A stretch of 64,000 nucleotides of DNA from Vespa crabro (GCF_910589235.1 NC_060955.1:15397338-15461337), one strand, 5' to 3'. Positions 36,041 to 50,884 are shown, counted from the first letter of the stretch. Translations and numbers: made by a program. Notes: generated by a model not told the origin, from the sequence alone.

Positions 36041-37048
36041 GTCATTTACGAGTTCTAGAAAAATGATGCTATCGAGAAACTAAGTGGAAAAGTTTGTATT
36101 TATTTACAAATATAGCTACATATTTACATATATATTTATAATAATAAGTCGAGATAATAATAAACGTTTTTAAAAGTCGGTCAAATAGAACATTGCAATT
36201 GTGTAAACATCGTATTAATCATTTCTCCTCAACAATAACTCATATTCGATATTTCGCTCTCTTGTAATTGTCCGTAAGTGTAATGAATGGTTTCGAGGAA
36301 TCGCTTTTCACGAAAATATACGAATCGAGCGAGTCAAGAAGAAAGAAGGAAATGAGACTCATGTCGAGCGGCAGTCAGGGGGCGTAATAAAAATTCGTCG
36401 GCACGCAAAAAGCCTGTAATTACGGAGAGTCAGGCGTACCGATAATGACGCCTCGCGGAACCAACAAAATCCCGTCGTCCCAAAGTGGTAATACGAAAAT
36501 AAGAAGGGTGCTTTCACGAAGGGTTCCACTTCGAATCCTCGTCCAAAGAAACGGGACTAGGACAGCTGTCGACTGGGTTGCTAAAACAAAGCCTAGATAT
36601 TATTATCATTGTTATAAATACCAAGAAACTAATATCATAATAATTTTTTTCGATTTTTGTGAAATAATATACAAAGAAAACATATCTTATCTAGATGATA
36701 GTAAGTGTCACAGAGCTATCGCGAAAATAGTCTCGATTTTTCTCCTTGACAATTTTAAATCCACCCACCTGACATCAATCTCGAGGGTGCAGAAAGCCAA
36801 AGTCGAGGACTTTACGCCGACATCGTCATCGGATTTTTAACGTCTTCCTCTTAAATCTTCCGCGCAAGAAACGTTTCCACCTTACGACTTTCCATCAGGA
36901 AATTTAAAGAAAGACTCGTAACTCACCTGTACATACGCATACTATTTCAGCGTGTGTGTACATACTTGTTTACATTACTTATTCCATGCTTCAAGTCGTA
37001 ACACCGAAATATCGTTATACGGAGATACTTATGGTAACTCCATGAAAA

Positions 37049-37049
<1 letters not shown>

Positions 37050-37083
<34 letters not shown>
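37050..37083. repeat. (GA)n microsatellite
   Basis: AG run with one AAAG interruption on the left side. Confidence 0.9.
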
Positions 37084-37087
<4 letters not shown>

Positions 37088-37575
37088 GACAATAAACTCA
37101 GTACACTACAGTAAATTATCAAACTTTGCGAATTCTATTTCTTAATTATGTAAAGAAACGTAAATATCGTAATACATTGTATACGATTATATAAAAATAC
37201 GTAAAACATAACAATTTGAGGTCAAAGTAAGAGCGAGCCAGGGGACCACACGTACTTTTCTTCGAGAAATATAAAATCATGTGTGAATTAAAGAGCACAA
37301 ATCTTTAACTAAGAGTAAATATGGTCTTATCGCGTGCTGATCGACAAGAGGAACTCCTCCTTGTAGGATATAAAAATAGAAGGATAAAGGCATCTTGGCA
37401 CGGTAGTATAAAAGTGCAAGAACATCGGAAAACCGACGTGACCGGTATCGCCGAACGTATAATTTCGACCAATAATTTCTATCTACGGACGATTTGAGAT
37501 GAATCGACGCATGCTTCCGATTGGCCGAAACCCTCGATTCCATTATAGTACGGTAGATAGCACATACGATTTGAT

Positions 37576-37576
<1 letters not shown>

Positions 37577-37640
<64 letters not shown>
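37577..37640. repeat. (CT)n microsatellite
   Basis: Perfect CT run of about 64 bases, followed by a TTTCTTTTTCTT pyrimidine tract to about 37667. Confidence 0.95.
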
Positions 37641-37646
<6 letters not shown>

Positions 37647-38643
37647 TTCTTTCTTTTTCTTTCTTCCTTATAACACACACACGTTTAAGATCTTTATGTG
37701 GAAACGCTGTTAGAAAGAGAATATCCATAAGATCGAATAGATAAAATAAATCATTAGAAAAAATCGACTCGAATAAGCTTCGCTATTTTGATTTGTCGAA
37801 ATGTGATTCAACAAGAAAGAGTACTTGTAAGCTCGTTATTTTAAAAATGATCGATCCATTGAAGTCAAGTCTATCTTTTGAATTAAATTGAATACTGTAA
37901 TACGTATGTACTACGTAATATGTAATACGTATGTAATACGTATGTATGTAGATTTTCAATTTTAAAGATATAAAAGGAAGAGAAAATAAGGTGGATGGAA
38001 CGGAAAATAATCGTCAGAAAAAAATTATCAATAAGATCGTGCACATTTTTTTCTAAAAAACTGTCACGATTGGTAAACTGGAAATAAAGAGGAACCGAAA
38101 TCGCAGACTTTATCATAATTACATTTTTTCGAAGCACACGTAGTCGCGACTCGTCTTACTTCGTAGAGAAAAAAAGATCGACTCGCAGAAAGCCGAAGCT
38201 CGCTTCACATTTTCAGACAGCGAAATAGCTTTTCAATCTCGATGAAGGAGCTTTTTTACGTGGCGCACAGCGCGATGAAAAATCGTGGGCGCAATGATGA
38301 TCGATGCGTTCTTGGATAAAGCGAGAATCGGTAGGGGTGAACATGTATTCTCGATACGCTATCGAATCGACAGACGGACGAATCTACATCAAGGTAATCA
38401 CGACGATACGTCATATGGAAAAAGGTTATACATCCATCGACAAGTCTCTCTCTCTCTTTTCCTTCTTTCTCACGTGCAGCTCACGCGTTTCACCCTCCGG
38501 CGAAGCGTTAGGGCGCGAGCAAAAATCACGGCTGGTAAATTAGGCATCCTCCTACGCGTGACGGACCCTCGCATTTGTCAGAAGAAAAACGAAGAATATG
38601 CGAGAGAAGGATAAAGAGATACATACGTACCTACAGCGTATTC

Positions 38644-38704
38644 CATCTCTCTCCCTCCCTCCCTCCCTCCCTCTCTCTCTCTCTCGTTTTCTCTCTCCCT
38701 TTCG
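38644..38704. repeat. CT-rich tract with (CCCT)n core
   Basis: Pyrimidine tract containing five CCCT tetranucleotides and then CT repeats. Confidence 0.85.
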
Positions 38705-39242
38705 TTCTCTCATGGAGAACGAGTATAGACTATGCACAACGTGGATTTTTACGAATTGGATACCAGTGAGAAAAAGGCGTCCCATCAAATGCTACCCTGG
38801 AGACCTACGGCAAGCTTTTGCTATGAAATTTTCGATCGTCCCGCCGGAAAATCAAGAAAAATGATCTCGTTTTAATAACGGAGTACCCGGGAAATGAAAT
38901 CGGTCCGTACGAGGAGAGATGGGAAAACGTACTTGCAATTTTTCACAAACTTCCGAGATATACTATCCTACCTGACGTGCTGCTAAACCTAAAAGAGAAA
39001 GAGAACAAAATTTTTCCTTCCGGAATCAAGAATATCGACTATCGTCGTATTCATCTTTTTTGAAGGAAACATTAAACCGTCTCAATTACGTTAAAAGAAA
39101 AGAAAAAGAGAAAGAAAAAGCAAAACAGAAAATATTTAATCGTAAAACAAAGGTAAAATATAGCTTCTATCGACTACCAAAAACAAATTGAATATGGGGA
39201 TATGCTCATAAAGAGATTCACCGACAAAGAAAGAAGGACCGA

Positions 39243-39315
39243 GGAAGAAAAAAGAAACAGAAGGAGAGAGGAGAGAGAGAAAAAAAGAAAAAAAGAAAGA
39301 AAGAGAGAGAAAGAA

Positions 39316-39348
<33 letters not shown>
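39243..39348. repeat. Imperfect GA/GAAA purine tract
   Basis: About 100 bases of almost pure purine ending in a perfect GA run (39325-39348). Confidence 0.9.
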
Positions 39349-40018
39349 CATCAAGGTTATGGCTGTGGGAAGGAAGAAGAAATGTCATCATTCAAGTACG
39401 ATATTTAACTTCTTTATGGTCTTTGCAAAAATAAAAAGAGGTCGAACACGTGCTGGTGCCATTGCTGCTACGCCATCAAATTCTTTGGCGCTACCTATCG
39501 CGTTTCTTCTATTCCGAGAGTACCAAAAATAGAGAAGAAGGTGAAGAAAAAAAAAAAGAAAACAGGACGTACTACTCGTTCGTCTTCTTCGTCCTCCACG
39601 CGCTTGAAAGAGCTGCGTAGTTTGACCCATATACTATACGTTCTATCACACACGCATATTTTCGCGCACGTGTTGTTCGAATTTGCGTGAAGGTCGAACC
39701 GGGGACCGTCCTCCCTTCTTCATCCAACAGGATCTCTTATATAAATGCTACTATTGATGTGTATGTTCGCTCGTGTATTCGCATGGTCACGTAATAGGGG
39801 CCCTTGGGAGAAAGACCTTGGGCCCCGTATGCCTGCTCGACCGCTTTTGCTTGCCTTCCAGCTGCCTCTCGCGCACACACAACAGTCTCCCGTATTTTTT
39901 CCTCCTATATATATCCCCTCTTTTGCGAATTATCGGGACCTTGAATTCCATCCACGCTCGCACGGACGCAGGAAGAAGCAACGACGAAACATGCAATGCA
40001 CTTTTAGCGTTCCCTCGA

Positions 40019-40020
<2 letters not shown>

Positions 40021-40079
<59 letters not shown>

Positions 40080-40097
40080 TCTATCTCTCTATCTCTT
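40021..40097. repeat. (CT)n with (CTAT)n tail
   Basis: CT run of about 46 bases followed by CTAT and CTATCTCT variants. Confidence 0.95.
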
Positions 40098-42000
40098 TTT
40101 TATCTTTCTCGTTCTTTTTTTATCGTTTCGAATTTATTGCATTTAAAAGAAAAGGGACGAAAAAATAGTCGTATAATTACAAAGAATAAAACGTTCGTTA
40201 TATTATTTTCGATTAGAACTACAGCATGTCAAAAAAATAATATAAAAAACAATCAATCGTATCGAAAGTTTCATCGTTATTCAAAGAGTCGACGAGTACT
40301 CCATGAGAAACATCGAGAAATAGGCAGGTCCGGTTTTTTACGTATACACGTAAGAGAGATTAGTCGTACGAGGACTTCATCGAACGAAAAAATGCTTATC
40401 ATTAACGAGGTCGACGACAAAGTCCATGAAGAAAGTTCTCATTGTCCGTTCGCGAAAATCGATACTCTGAACGAAACGAACGAAAAAATATGCTCGATAC
40501 TTTTCCAGTCGGTACCCTTTTTGTATAAGAAAACAACGACGAAGATATCGAGAGTAGTGCAATTATTGTAGGACGTGGTAGTCTTCGAAAAAGAAAGCCG
40601 AATAAAGCTCTCGTCATTATTTTCACGGCACCCGACTGCTCAATGGTCCGCGATCCCTCGTGTAGCCACACGACAATAATATTACGAATCGGCCCTTAAT
40701 CGAAGAACCTATGCCGTTTACCTTTTCGATCGTGGAAGAAGAGATCGATTCGGAGTACCCTAAAACCTTACTCCTAGCTTTTTCCTCGAATCGATATTTA
40801 ATAGTCTCGGAGAACGAGTATACGATAGAAGTAAAATCGTCAGCTTATTCCAGGCTTAGATATCCCCTAAGAGGTCCTTCGGTGAATTAATTTTCACGCA
40901 ATTCTCCAACTCGACCATTCTGTGTCACCAACATAAAAGGGAGGACCAAACGAGAATGAAGAGAAATTTATTGTATCGGAAAAACTTTATCGATACAACA
41001 GATATCTATAACAAAGAAATAGAAATTAGGGTAAAATTCGAAATAAGTACAATGATGAAAAAAACGTTAAAGATTAAACAGATTAAGAAAATGTTCTAAT
41101 TTTATAAAAAATTTTACATTCTAAAAATATCACGAGTAGGTATTACTAAACGGAATTACAATGTATCAGAATCGTGAGTCCAGAGATCATCGAAGAGAAA
41201 AAGAAGCAAATGTAGACGTACGCATATTTGAAATTCAGATAGCCGGATTGTTTCGCGCAAATCAAGAGAAATGTGACCCTGGTGAGTTTCCGCAGGAAAT
41301 ATCGCACCCTACCATTCGACTCATCCTTCCATTCAAAGCCCTCGTCTCTACGACTCACGAGTCTCTCTGTTTACAGTTAAATCACTTTTGTTCTCGACGC
41401 TTGTCACTCCTCATGGACCATTCCCATCACCTTCTACTTTCTCTTTTCCTATTGTATCCTTCATCTCGAAAGACACACGCGATGTAGAGCATTGATTTAA
41501 TCGTATATATGTATAAATAATATATATCGAGGGCAAATTCAAAACTTTAATTTATTTTTCATATTTCGAGTGCTCCATCTACTCTATTAACATTTGCATT
41601 TATATATGTATTTACATTTGAATCGTATTTTTTAATTCATTTACATTTTAATTTTATTACAAAGCTCTCTTAAGTTTTTATCCGAAATTTTTACGCACGA
41701 TGAACACATTTTCTCTCTTTTTCCATTTTATTTCTATCATGAGGACTATTTCCATTTTACCCTCTTAGAAAATCATCGACTTTCTTTGTTGACCTACCAC
41801 GGAAATGTAAGCGTTGATTTAAGAGACGAACAAAATTTATTTGGCGGGCCGAACTCGTTGACAAAGAAAATTGTCGAAAAAAAACGAGATTGGAATGTGA
41901 ACGCTTACCGAGTGGAATCCGTAGATTTTAATGATCCTTTGTTATCCTCTCTAGCAGTGTCATGCGAGAAAAGGAAAATCAATAGCAGCTGCCTTTTAAG

Positions 42001-42013
42001 AGAAAGAGAGAGG

Positions 42014-42060
<47 letters not shown>
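42001..42060. repeat. (GA)n microsatellite
   Basis: GA run with GGGA and GACA interruptions near the left end. Confidence 0.95.
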
Positions 42061-42063
<3 letters not shown>

Positions 42064-43239
42064 CATTTAATCCCCCGTTAAGTCGTCCCTATATACCTTA
42101 TTTTTCTTTCTTCCTAACTCTACTCTCTTCCTCGAGTTCTCTTATCCGAGAAAGTTTCGTAGGAAACTCCTTCACCTCGAAAGATCGAGGTGTTGAGAGG
42201 TTTCGGAAAAGTTCATTCGTGTGAGCTCGATCGCGAAAAACTGAATTAACGTTATGCGCTAGGTATAAAAGAAAGATAAAAATAAAACAAAACATAAGTG
42301 ATATCCCTTTACATTATACATGGTATCTCGCCTCAATCGAATCACAAATTATTTGAAATTCTTAAGAGGCAAACCATTGTGATGATATCTCACCTAAAGA
42401 TTATTTTTATCAATTTTTATTGACAAACGAATATTTATAAAAAAAATTCTTTTTTATCATTTACATACATGCGTTTAAAATATTAGAAATTCAATACGAT
42501 AAAATATTGTTTTTATAAGTTACAATGCATTTATTTGCCAATCTCTGTTCAGACCAATTTTCGATCGAACGAAATCAAATATTCCCATGCCATTTAAAAG
42601 TGTCGTTTATTTTATAATCAAAAAATTTTACGTGTAACTGAAAATAATGGTTCCAAAAATTCTCTTGGAAAATTAAATCAATAGGATAAAAATTCATCGA
42701 GTTTTCTGTGCTTAATTAAATACATAGTTTCGAAAAAAAAGGAAGCAAACAACCGTATATTATATCATAACAACTCCGTTAATAATTTGAATTTCGATCT
42801 AATAATTTGAGAACATATTTTTTAGGCCTGAAACATTAAAACGATTTAACGAAAAAATTGGATTTTGTTAAACCGTCACGATGGTATTAGTGATAACAAA
42901 AAATCTTTATAAATCTGCATGACGTCAAATGTTATTCAGGCATCACGATGATTAATTTTTTAATATTACGACTCAAGATTTAACGATTCCATTCAAAGTA
43001 GTTCGATTAAAACGGGACATCCTGTAGATCCTAAAGGTGCAATAATTCAAAGCCCTTTAAAAGGGCGATCGAGAATGATTTAACGTGCATTGTGATACTG
43101 TTCGCACGTTAAATTTATGAGGTTCATCCTTTGTCCTCCGTTGGCATAACCGGTATATCGATAACGAGTCTCTTTTCCTTGTTATACCCATTATGCCTGT
43201 AACTATTTTTATGGGAAACATCTTGTTACGATCGGTAAA

Positions 43240-43240
<1 letters not shown>

Positions 43241-43288
<48 letters not shown>
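43241..43288. repeat. (GA)n microsatellite
   Basis: GA run with one GAAA interruption. Confidence 0.95.
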
Positions 43289-43293
<5 letters not shown>

Positions 43294-44559
43294 GGAACGC
43301 GTTCACGGCTTTTTTCTTTGTCCCGTCAGCCGACTACCTACCTGAAGAGCATGTGACCAAATGTGGAACAGTCCTCAATTTCTGTATTTTATTCCTACCA
43401 GTCAAATAAAGTACCGCAAAAGATAACTGTATCTATGTGAGCTTTGTGAATTTCTTCATAACAGTACATTCGTCTCACTTGCCGAAAGATTCTTAATTTT
43501 TGTATTAAAAAGAAAAAATTTCTAAAAAAGAAAATTTATTGTCTTCTGTATAATTTATGATCTTTATCTCCTACATCCATGTTACGTTTAATGTGTCTGA
43601 TTGACTATTATAAGACAATTTACGACAGTGATATTACTTCATTCGACTCATTATTGACCGCAATGATTACCGTTTTCGTTATATCAGAAAGTTAGAACCA
43701 TCGGGTCAACATCGATAATTCTCTTTCGACCATCGTAGATCTCCCAGTAGACTCATTGTTTCAGTTTTTCCTTCGCTCTTTCTCCCTCTCTATTTCTCTC
43801 CCTCTCTCAAAGGAAATCGAAAGCCCCATTCGAAGTGACTCTTCCTTCGGACGCTGGTCAAATTCATTGTGTCGAAAAGCAAGAGTCCGTTTATCGCTTT
43901 TTTCCGCGCGCGTTCCTATTTTTACTGTCCCTCTTTCTCCTCAGATGTTTCACGGCTCCACACTGGCTGCAGAAAACGGGGCAAGTCATTTTTAGCGGTA
44001 AGTGTACAGCAGCTTTTCACCATAAATATGCTGGGCGCATTTCCAAGGGTGGAAGAAGAGATCTCTTTGTTTGCTTCGCCTACCAGTGAGAGAGGAGAAG
44101 ACGGAAGAAAAGTCGAATGCGAGGGAGAAAAAGAAAGTAAAGGGAAAAGAGAAAAAGGGAAAAAAAGGTTCATTTTAAAATTTAAAACGTAAATATTCCG
44201 TTCTCAAACAAATAAATCAAATCAATTATAATCAAATTAGCTACTTTTCATTAATGCCCTATCTCGATTATCCCACAGTTTCATTCAAATTATTTTTATT
44301 ATTTAATTCATTTTATTAAATTCTGTAGATTCTAGATGTATATGTGAATAGAAATAGAAGGACAAAGAAAAGAAAGGAAAGGAAAGAAAGAAGTAGGTCG
44401 CAAAGAGGAAAGGGGAAAAAGTGGGGTGACCCTAGGAAAGGCAGAGATGCTTCTTCAAACGTAACTTTCGACTGAAATAGTCGGTCCTTGGAATCTAATT
44501 ATCAGTAGTCTTTCTCTTTCTTTCTCTCTAGCTGGAAACTCAGATTATTTATGCCCCTT

Positions 44560-44800
44560 CTTCCTTTGTTCGAGCCGAGACGTGGCTTGCGAGCTGTACA
44601 CGCCAGCCGGAAGGCGGCGTCGGTGATGGTCGGGACCTAAAGAGGGATAAAGAGGGGTTAAGGGTAAAGGAAAGGAGACGATGGAAGTAGTGGGATAAAA
44701 AAGACGCCGCCCTGAAGAACGGTCATAAGTAACGATGCGGATGAAGTTCTCGATCGATGAACGACGACTACGACGCGACGAAGCTTCTGCTTTCTTTGTT
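44560..44800. other. GC-richer islet
   Basis: A CpG-rich stretch (for example GGAAGGCGGCGTCGGTGATG near 44612) in AT-rich surroundings. No open frame of note. Possibly a regulatory element. Confidence 0.3.
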
Positions 44801-45333
44801 CGCTTTCCTTTTCCTTCTAAGCGTTTCTATCTCTTGGTTTAGGACTTAGAACTGGGTATGCGCTTTGTTCATTCTCTACGTGGCCTTTCTCGCGAGCACG
44901 AGTTCTTTAACCGCCTCGTTTTACATCAAAACATTGGAATTGTTGAATAACAGATTTTTTTTTATCTAATCAAAATAAAACCGATTAAAATATATAAGCA
45001 ATGAAAAATAGTTTCGTCCAATATCCAATAGTCCCTTTTTCAATGTTTTAATTGGAAATTAACGATCGTCGATAAAAGTGCGTACGACACACTCGTTAAA
45101 ACCAGAACTCGTTTATTAAGCGTTGGCAAATGAAAATTCAGCTAGCTTCATGAATTTTATCGCAGCGTCTTTCTTTCTGTCCACATGTTAGGCAGCATGC
45201 CAGGATGTACTCGTAATTCAATGCAGAGCTGCACGATGCGGTAGCGATAGTAGCGATGAAGAGAAAGAGAAAGAGAGAAAAAGAAAAAGAAAGAAAAAGA
45301 AAAAGAGAGAAATAAAGAAAAGACACGGAGGTT

Positions 45334-45412
<79 letters not shown>
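45334..45412. repeat. (CT)n-(CTAT)n compound microsatellite
   Basis: CT run to about 45368 followed by ten or so CTAT tetranucleotides. A GA/GAAA purine tract (about 45255-45315) lies just to the left. Confidence 0.95.
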
Positions 45413-45413
<1 letters not shown>

Positions 45414-45550
45414 GCGCTTGCCACATAATATTCCCACAAGGGTATTTTGCAGGCACAAATTTTGCACAGAGTAAATATGTACATACGTATGCACAACGAT
45501 AAAACTATGTACTACACGTACTTGCATACGTCGATCAAACAAAGAGAATG

Positions 45551-45554
<4 letters not shown>

Positions 45555-45590
<36 letters not shown>
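45555..45590. repeat. (CT)n microsatellite
   Basis: Perfect CT run of about 36 bases. Confidence 0.95.
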
Positions 45591-45596
<6 letters not shown>

Positions 45597-46147
45597 TTCT
45601 CTTATTCTTTTATTTTCCTGTTGAAAAGCGTGAGTGAGAGAGAAGGTGCATTTGTATGAGAGACAAGTTAATAAAATACGGCCTTTAAACGAATTTAAAT
45701 GCAACGGGGTACGAGTGAGCGCATCTGCATCGAGTTTATGTGGGTCAATCTTATTCTCCTCGCTTCCACTACGTCGATTTTCAAAAAGAATAAATTTTTA
45801 TTTCCACGTGATCTCCTGTATTAAAAATGATCATACTAAAGCTATTTCTAATCGATTAGTAATATCAAATTTTAATTGATTTCCATTATTATTCCCATTT
45901 CTCTGTCCGAGATGTATATAGTTATATCATAATATCATAATAAAAGATACGATCAAAGTCTAAAAAAAAGCTCTGTTCTAAAATGTTGAACGAAAGAAAA
46001 CCAAGTGGGACCCTTACTATTTCTACGATTCCACTCGTTTCAAAATATATACGACTCGCATAATCTTCGCATACGACAAGAGTAAAGACGTAAAAAACTA
46101 GAAACCGGATGTGTCAGAGTATACCGTAACTCGTACACACATATATA

Positions 46148-46185
46148 CGCACACACACACACATACACATATATATATATATTTA
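46148..46185. repeat. (CA)n-(AT)n compound microsatellite
   Basis: CACACA run followed by ATATAT, with a TATAC bridge. Confidence 0.85.
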
Positions 46186-46409
46186 TATTGTATATATGGA
46201 AGGTCGTTATATATAGGCAAGCTACCCCCCACCATCACATTCTTTTACCCCATATTCCTTATAATCCGCGCTCACGAGATCGAGCGTTTCAAACGCACAG
46301 ATGTATGTTCGCTTGGTCGCCCCGAACTTGACTCATTGGGTACACGAAATTGCTCCGCCCCTTTATGGCTCACACGTGGAAGAAAAACTAAACGACGATG
46401 AGACCTTTC

Positions 46410-46411
46410 TC

Positions 46412-46470
<59 letters not shown>

Positions 46471-46471
46471 T
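46410..46471. repeat. (CT)n microsatellite with CTTT interruptions
   Basis: Pyrimidine tract of about 60 bases, the core (46430-46461) a perfect CT run. Confidence 0.9.
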
Positions 46472-48519
46472 TCAAAAGAGCTTAACCATGTACGCAACTA
46501 TAAAATATAGTTAACGAATAACGATATGCTTCGTCGCTTTTTATGATGCATACGAATAATCCTTTGTCCGACCTCCATTTTCTTTCAACGTTTCCTAACT
46601 TTGAAGTTGACTTATTTGAGCGATTGAAAATATAAAAGAAATTAAATACAATTTATTTAATAAAATGTTATCTTTATATATGTATATAATGATCAACATT
46701 TTTTAACTCTTTCTATTTGATTCCAATCCTTCTTGGATTCATTCTATTTACAAAAACTCAATGTACGGTATTGTTTCGAAATTTCGATGGGCATTTTCAG
46801 CGTCTGTTTCTCTTTCAGAGCAATCGTCCATGCATTTCTCAAGAAGAAAAAGCCGAATTTCGATGGATCGTTTATGACAAACCTATTACAACTTTTTCTC
46901 AAAAAGAATCAATGATTCGTATCAGTTTTCCCTCATTTTGACAAAACCGGTAATGTTACGCCGAGACGCGAGTATGAGCATCGATGATTCGCTATAAAAG
47001 GCATACATTGAGAAAGAATGAAACAGAGAAAAAAAGAGAAAGAGAAAGAGAAAGAGAGAGAAAAAGAGCTAGTTGGTTGCGCTCATTAAAGCCCGCTGAA
47101 TCTCAATGCCTTTTATACTTTGCCCATTCTTTTCGGCCATAAAAAGCGCACATTCCGTGCGCTCCCGTATGCAACCAGTTTAAAACACACACGTACTATC
47201 GTAAATCACTTCCCTTGCTGTGTCTCTCTCTCTCTCTCCCTCTCTCTCTTTCTCTTTGTCTCTTATAATAGGCTTACTTATCTTTGTCACATCATAGATT
47301 TTTAACATACTACATTTGCGTAACTTTGCTTTAAAGGATTCCGAATTAGCTTTTTAAATTTAAATCATGAATTATTACTTTTTATTACTTTTAGTTCTAC
47401 TGTCATGTACCAAATCATGTCCTAAAACTTTATATATAATCTTTATATTTGTTACTATTAAATTGAAAAGAGACAAATTAGATAAAAATTCAACAATCCA
47501 TAAAAATATCAAATTAAACAATTTTTAACGCACCCTTAGAACCTTGTGAACGTATGTACGGATCGCACAACTTCCTCCTCTTCATATGTGCTTACACAAG
47601 TTTGACGCATTATCGATACACGAAAATCGCAGTTCGACACCCCTTTTCCCTCATTTTTGCTACTCCCCCTTTCTTCTTTTATTGATTTTCCAGATCTTAC
47701 GGAAAATTCCTAACATCCGGTCACTCGTTAAAGGCTTTGAAAATCATAAAATTGTGCTCTTTCGTTCGATTTTACATGACAGGAGTATGAGAATGGGCCG
47801 AGTGCGTTTAATGGAAACTATCGAAGGGTTTTACTAATTACTAATTGGCTATACTTAGACGTGCTAAATTGGCGAACACATACATCGCGCAGGAGGCAAA
47901 GAAAATAGACGCTATTCATTTGCTCCTCTTGTTTAAAAGTCTGAAATCCTTAAAAACATTGAATATCATATATTTTGAATATATATCTCAGCAGTTAATT
48001 TAAAAATAAATTATTTGTTCAAAAAATTATTAAAATTAACTTTCAATCGATTTACCGTCAGCTGCTGCCATCGCGCCACGAAAGAGCGAAGCTTCAGCTA
48101 TACTTTATCAGTTAGACTTAATCGTTCGATGCTCCGTTGAAGACCTTCTCTATTCGGAGATAACTTTGAAAGGGATAGTAACTAATATCATAATGAAGAT
48201 ATTGTAAAATGAATGATTAGAAAAAACAAGATAATATTTTTCCAAATAAACATAGAATATATACGTATTATAAATAAAAACAATGAGAGCTTAATAGTCA
48301 TCTTTTTCTAAAATGGCGGGACTCGAAGATTAGAGCTCTTAAAATGGCATTATGAAATGAAAAGAAGATAGATAAAAATGAAGGCAGAAATAGGAGGTAG
48401 AAACAGGGAAAGAGAAAGAGAGGCGTTATAGGGGTAACTTCAAGGGTGGTTGGCAGAAATGCATTTTCTCCTTTCGTACTCGAGGAAGGAAACATAGTGA
48501 GAAAGAAGGAAAGGGAGGA

Positions 48520-48526
<7 letters not shown>

Positions 48527-48554
<28 letters not shown>
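48527..48554. repeat. (GA)n microsatellite
   Basis: GA run of about 28 bases beside the GC-richer islet that begins near 48590. Confidence 0.9.
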
Positions 48555-48555
<1 letters not shown>

Positions 48556-48589
48556 AGATAGATAGAGAGGGATAGAAAGGAGAACGAAG

Positions 48590-48790
48590 GTGGGGAGTGC
48601 AAGCACAGCGGTAGGGGTTGCCTCTCCTGACGTGGGTGGTGGTCGATGACGTCACTAAAGATGCAGCAGGGAGCAGCGATGCAAGGGGGATGAAGCGAAG
48701 CCAGGCGGAACTGGGCCAGTGGGTCTCCGGCAGCCATCTGCGATTCGCTCGACTCCTCCGTTCCGATCTTCGTCTTTTACCTTGTGAACA
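48590..48790. promoter_or_regulatory. GC-rich islet with a CRE palindrome
   Basis: About 200 bases of high GC in AT-rich DNA, with a perfect TGACGTCA at 48647-48654. Such an islet could be a promoter or an untranslated first exon. I see no TATA box or clear coding frame. The direction is unknown. Confidence 0.35.
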
Positions 48791-49682
48791 TTTCAACAAC
48801 AATCGAAAATCATTTTGTTCCACCGTTCTCGCAATGTGATATTTATCAAAGAACTGTGCGTGGAATTGTGTTCAACCAGCGAGTGCGGATACCAATTGAT
48901 TTTCTTCAATAAAAAATCATTTTCCCTATACGATCGTTCCTTTTGTTCTTATTTTATTTTCATCATTACCACCATGTTATATATACAAATTTATCTATCT
49001 TTCTCAACGACCATATTATTAATCTCGCTTTATCCTTTTTTTTTTTATTCATAACTCATTCATTGCTTTCTTTTTGAAAGTTTGAACGAGTCATCATCGA
49101 TGGAAAGTTTTGGCCACGATGATCGCCGATGCAACACTGATATCCCAAAGATAAGTTCAGAATAAGACGATAAAGATTATCTAACTCCTGGTTCGAACTA
49201 TGATATGCTGAAAGAACGATTCACACATCTCAATTCAGTCTCCTTTCCGTCTTCGTAATTTATATTAGAAGAGTTGTATATGACGGATCGCTGATTGAAT
49301 TGAGACTAAACGGAAATGTATATGTATATATAAAATTACATACAATAATGTTAAAATCGTTATGGCCGAATAATTGGAGCGGAGACTGAACCAAACTGTG
49401 TGAATCGACCTTAAATTAGTAATTGTAAGAGATTCGATGCATTCAACCCGACGCTTTCCGTTTTTTCCTCTCTTAAATATTTCTTCCACAGATATGTATG
49501 TTCGTCTTCCTTTTTATCTTTGTTCCTTCGTTTCGAAGCAATTATAAATAACACGAGATTGCCACTATTATATAAAATTCGTGTTTACACAAAATTTCGG
49601 TTGATGGTGAATCACGGAAAGAAATGTTTTTGCAGCGGAAGTAGAGAACAAAAATAAAAGAAGGAAGACGTTCATCGAAATT

Positions 49683-49685
<3 letters not shown>

Positions 49686-49725
<40 letters not shown>
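49686..49725. repeat. (CT)n microsatellite
   Basis: Perfect CT run of about 40 bases. Confidence 0.95.
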
Positions 49726-49728
<3 letters not shown>

Positions 49729-50881
49729 CCGAAAGACACGAACTTTAAAAAAAAACTCATGATTGGTCCACAGCTGTTCCACCTCCGACTCACTAATCGT
49801 ACTAAATTAAATCGATTAAGTAATAGAATAAATTAATGGCTAATTTCGCATGAAGTTTTAAAAAAATATTCGTTGTGCATATCCCTCCTACCTATATCTT
49901 TGTGTTGTTATAATTATTATCTGTCGACACAGACATTATTTAATCGACCATCTTTTCCGATCGCCCAATTGGTAGTAGCATCGATCAACGTGAGAAAAAT
50001 AAAGTGAAGAGCTGAGTTGATCAGCTGTCCACGCGCGAGCTTAATATATTTTTTAACTTCCTTATGAATCGTTTGCCTCATTTGCCAAGTGTTGCTGCAT
50101 TCGATTAGTACGACGTCCTTGCATCTCTCTACGCAATTTAATGAGGTGCAGAGTTTCGTTAATTCATATGGAACGAATGTGTAATTACAGACCGTCGATA
50201 AAAAATTTATAATTCAGTTCATTTATAATCTATTGAAATAGATTGATAGCATGGCAGGATATATCATTATACGATTATTTGTACTTTTTTATTTTTATTT
50301 TATATTACGATTATTTTTAGCACATCATAATAAATCTCGATTAACGATCCATCGAGCAGATCCACTTTGAATGAAAAAAAAGATACCATCGAAGTTTACA
50401 TGATGGTGACCTTGAGAATTGTGAGTCATATATTTAACTATACGCTTTAACGGCCTCTATTTCTACCTCCACTCACAATTTAAGCCGCTCGTCGATCGAA
50501 AATGTAAGAGAAAGACAAAGAGACAATGAGAGAAATTCAAATTAAATCTCAAATATATTTTAGAAGATAAATTTAATTGAACCGGAAAATGAAAACGAAA
50601 TTAAATTGAAAGAGTAAAAGAGAGAAAGACAGAGGAATGGACAGAGGGAAGAGAAAGAGAGAGGAAGCATAGAAGAAGCACATCAGAATGCATAGAAGAA
50701 TCGATATCAAAGGGCGTGTTTGCGCATCGAAAGCCGTGAGCTTCACTATATTCGGTATAATCAACGCTTATGGGTGGGTGTGGGCATGACAGGAAGGACA
50801 TGGCAAAGGTCAAAATCGTACTGTGTCTCGTCGATGCAGCCGATTACACAAAGAAAGAAAGAAATAGAAATATGTGAGTAT

Positions 50882-50884
50882 GAA

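Larger units (their letters stand above)
36041..44500. other. Right flank, part 2: microsatellite-rich, no supported gene
   Basis: CT/GA arrays alternate with AT-rich filler and a few GC-richer patches (36360-36600, 38150-38580, 39600-39980). Open frames here run through the arrays and are low-complexity. A CRE-like palindrome lies at 42920-42927. Confidence 0.5.

Noticed and set aside
48618..48839. 73-residue frame in the CRE-bearing islet as a protein-coding gene
   Set aside because: No domain signs, and the opposite-strand frames are equally long. Better explained as regulatory or untranslated sequence.
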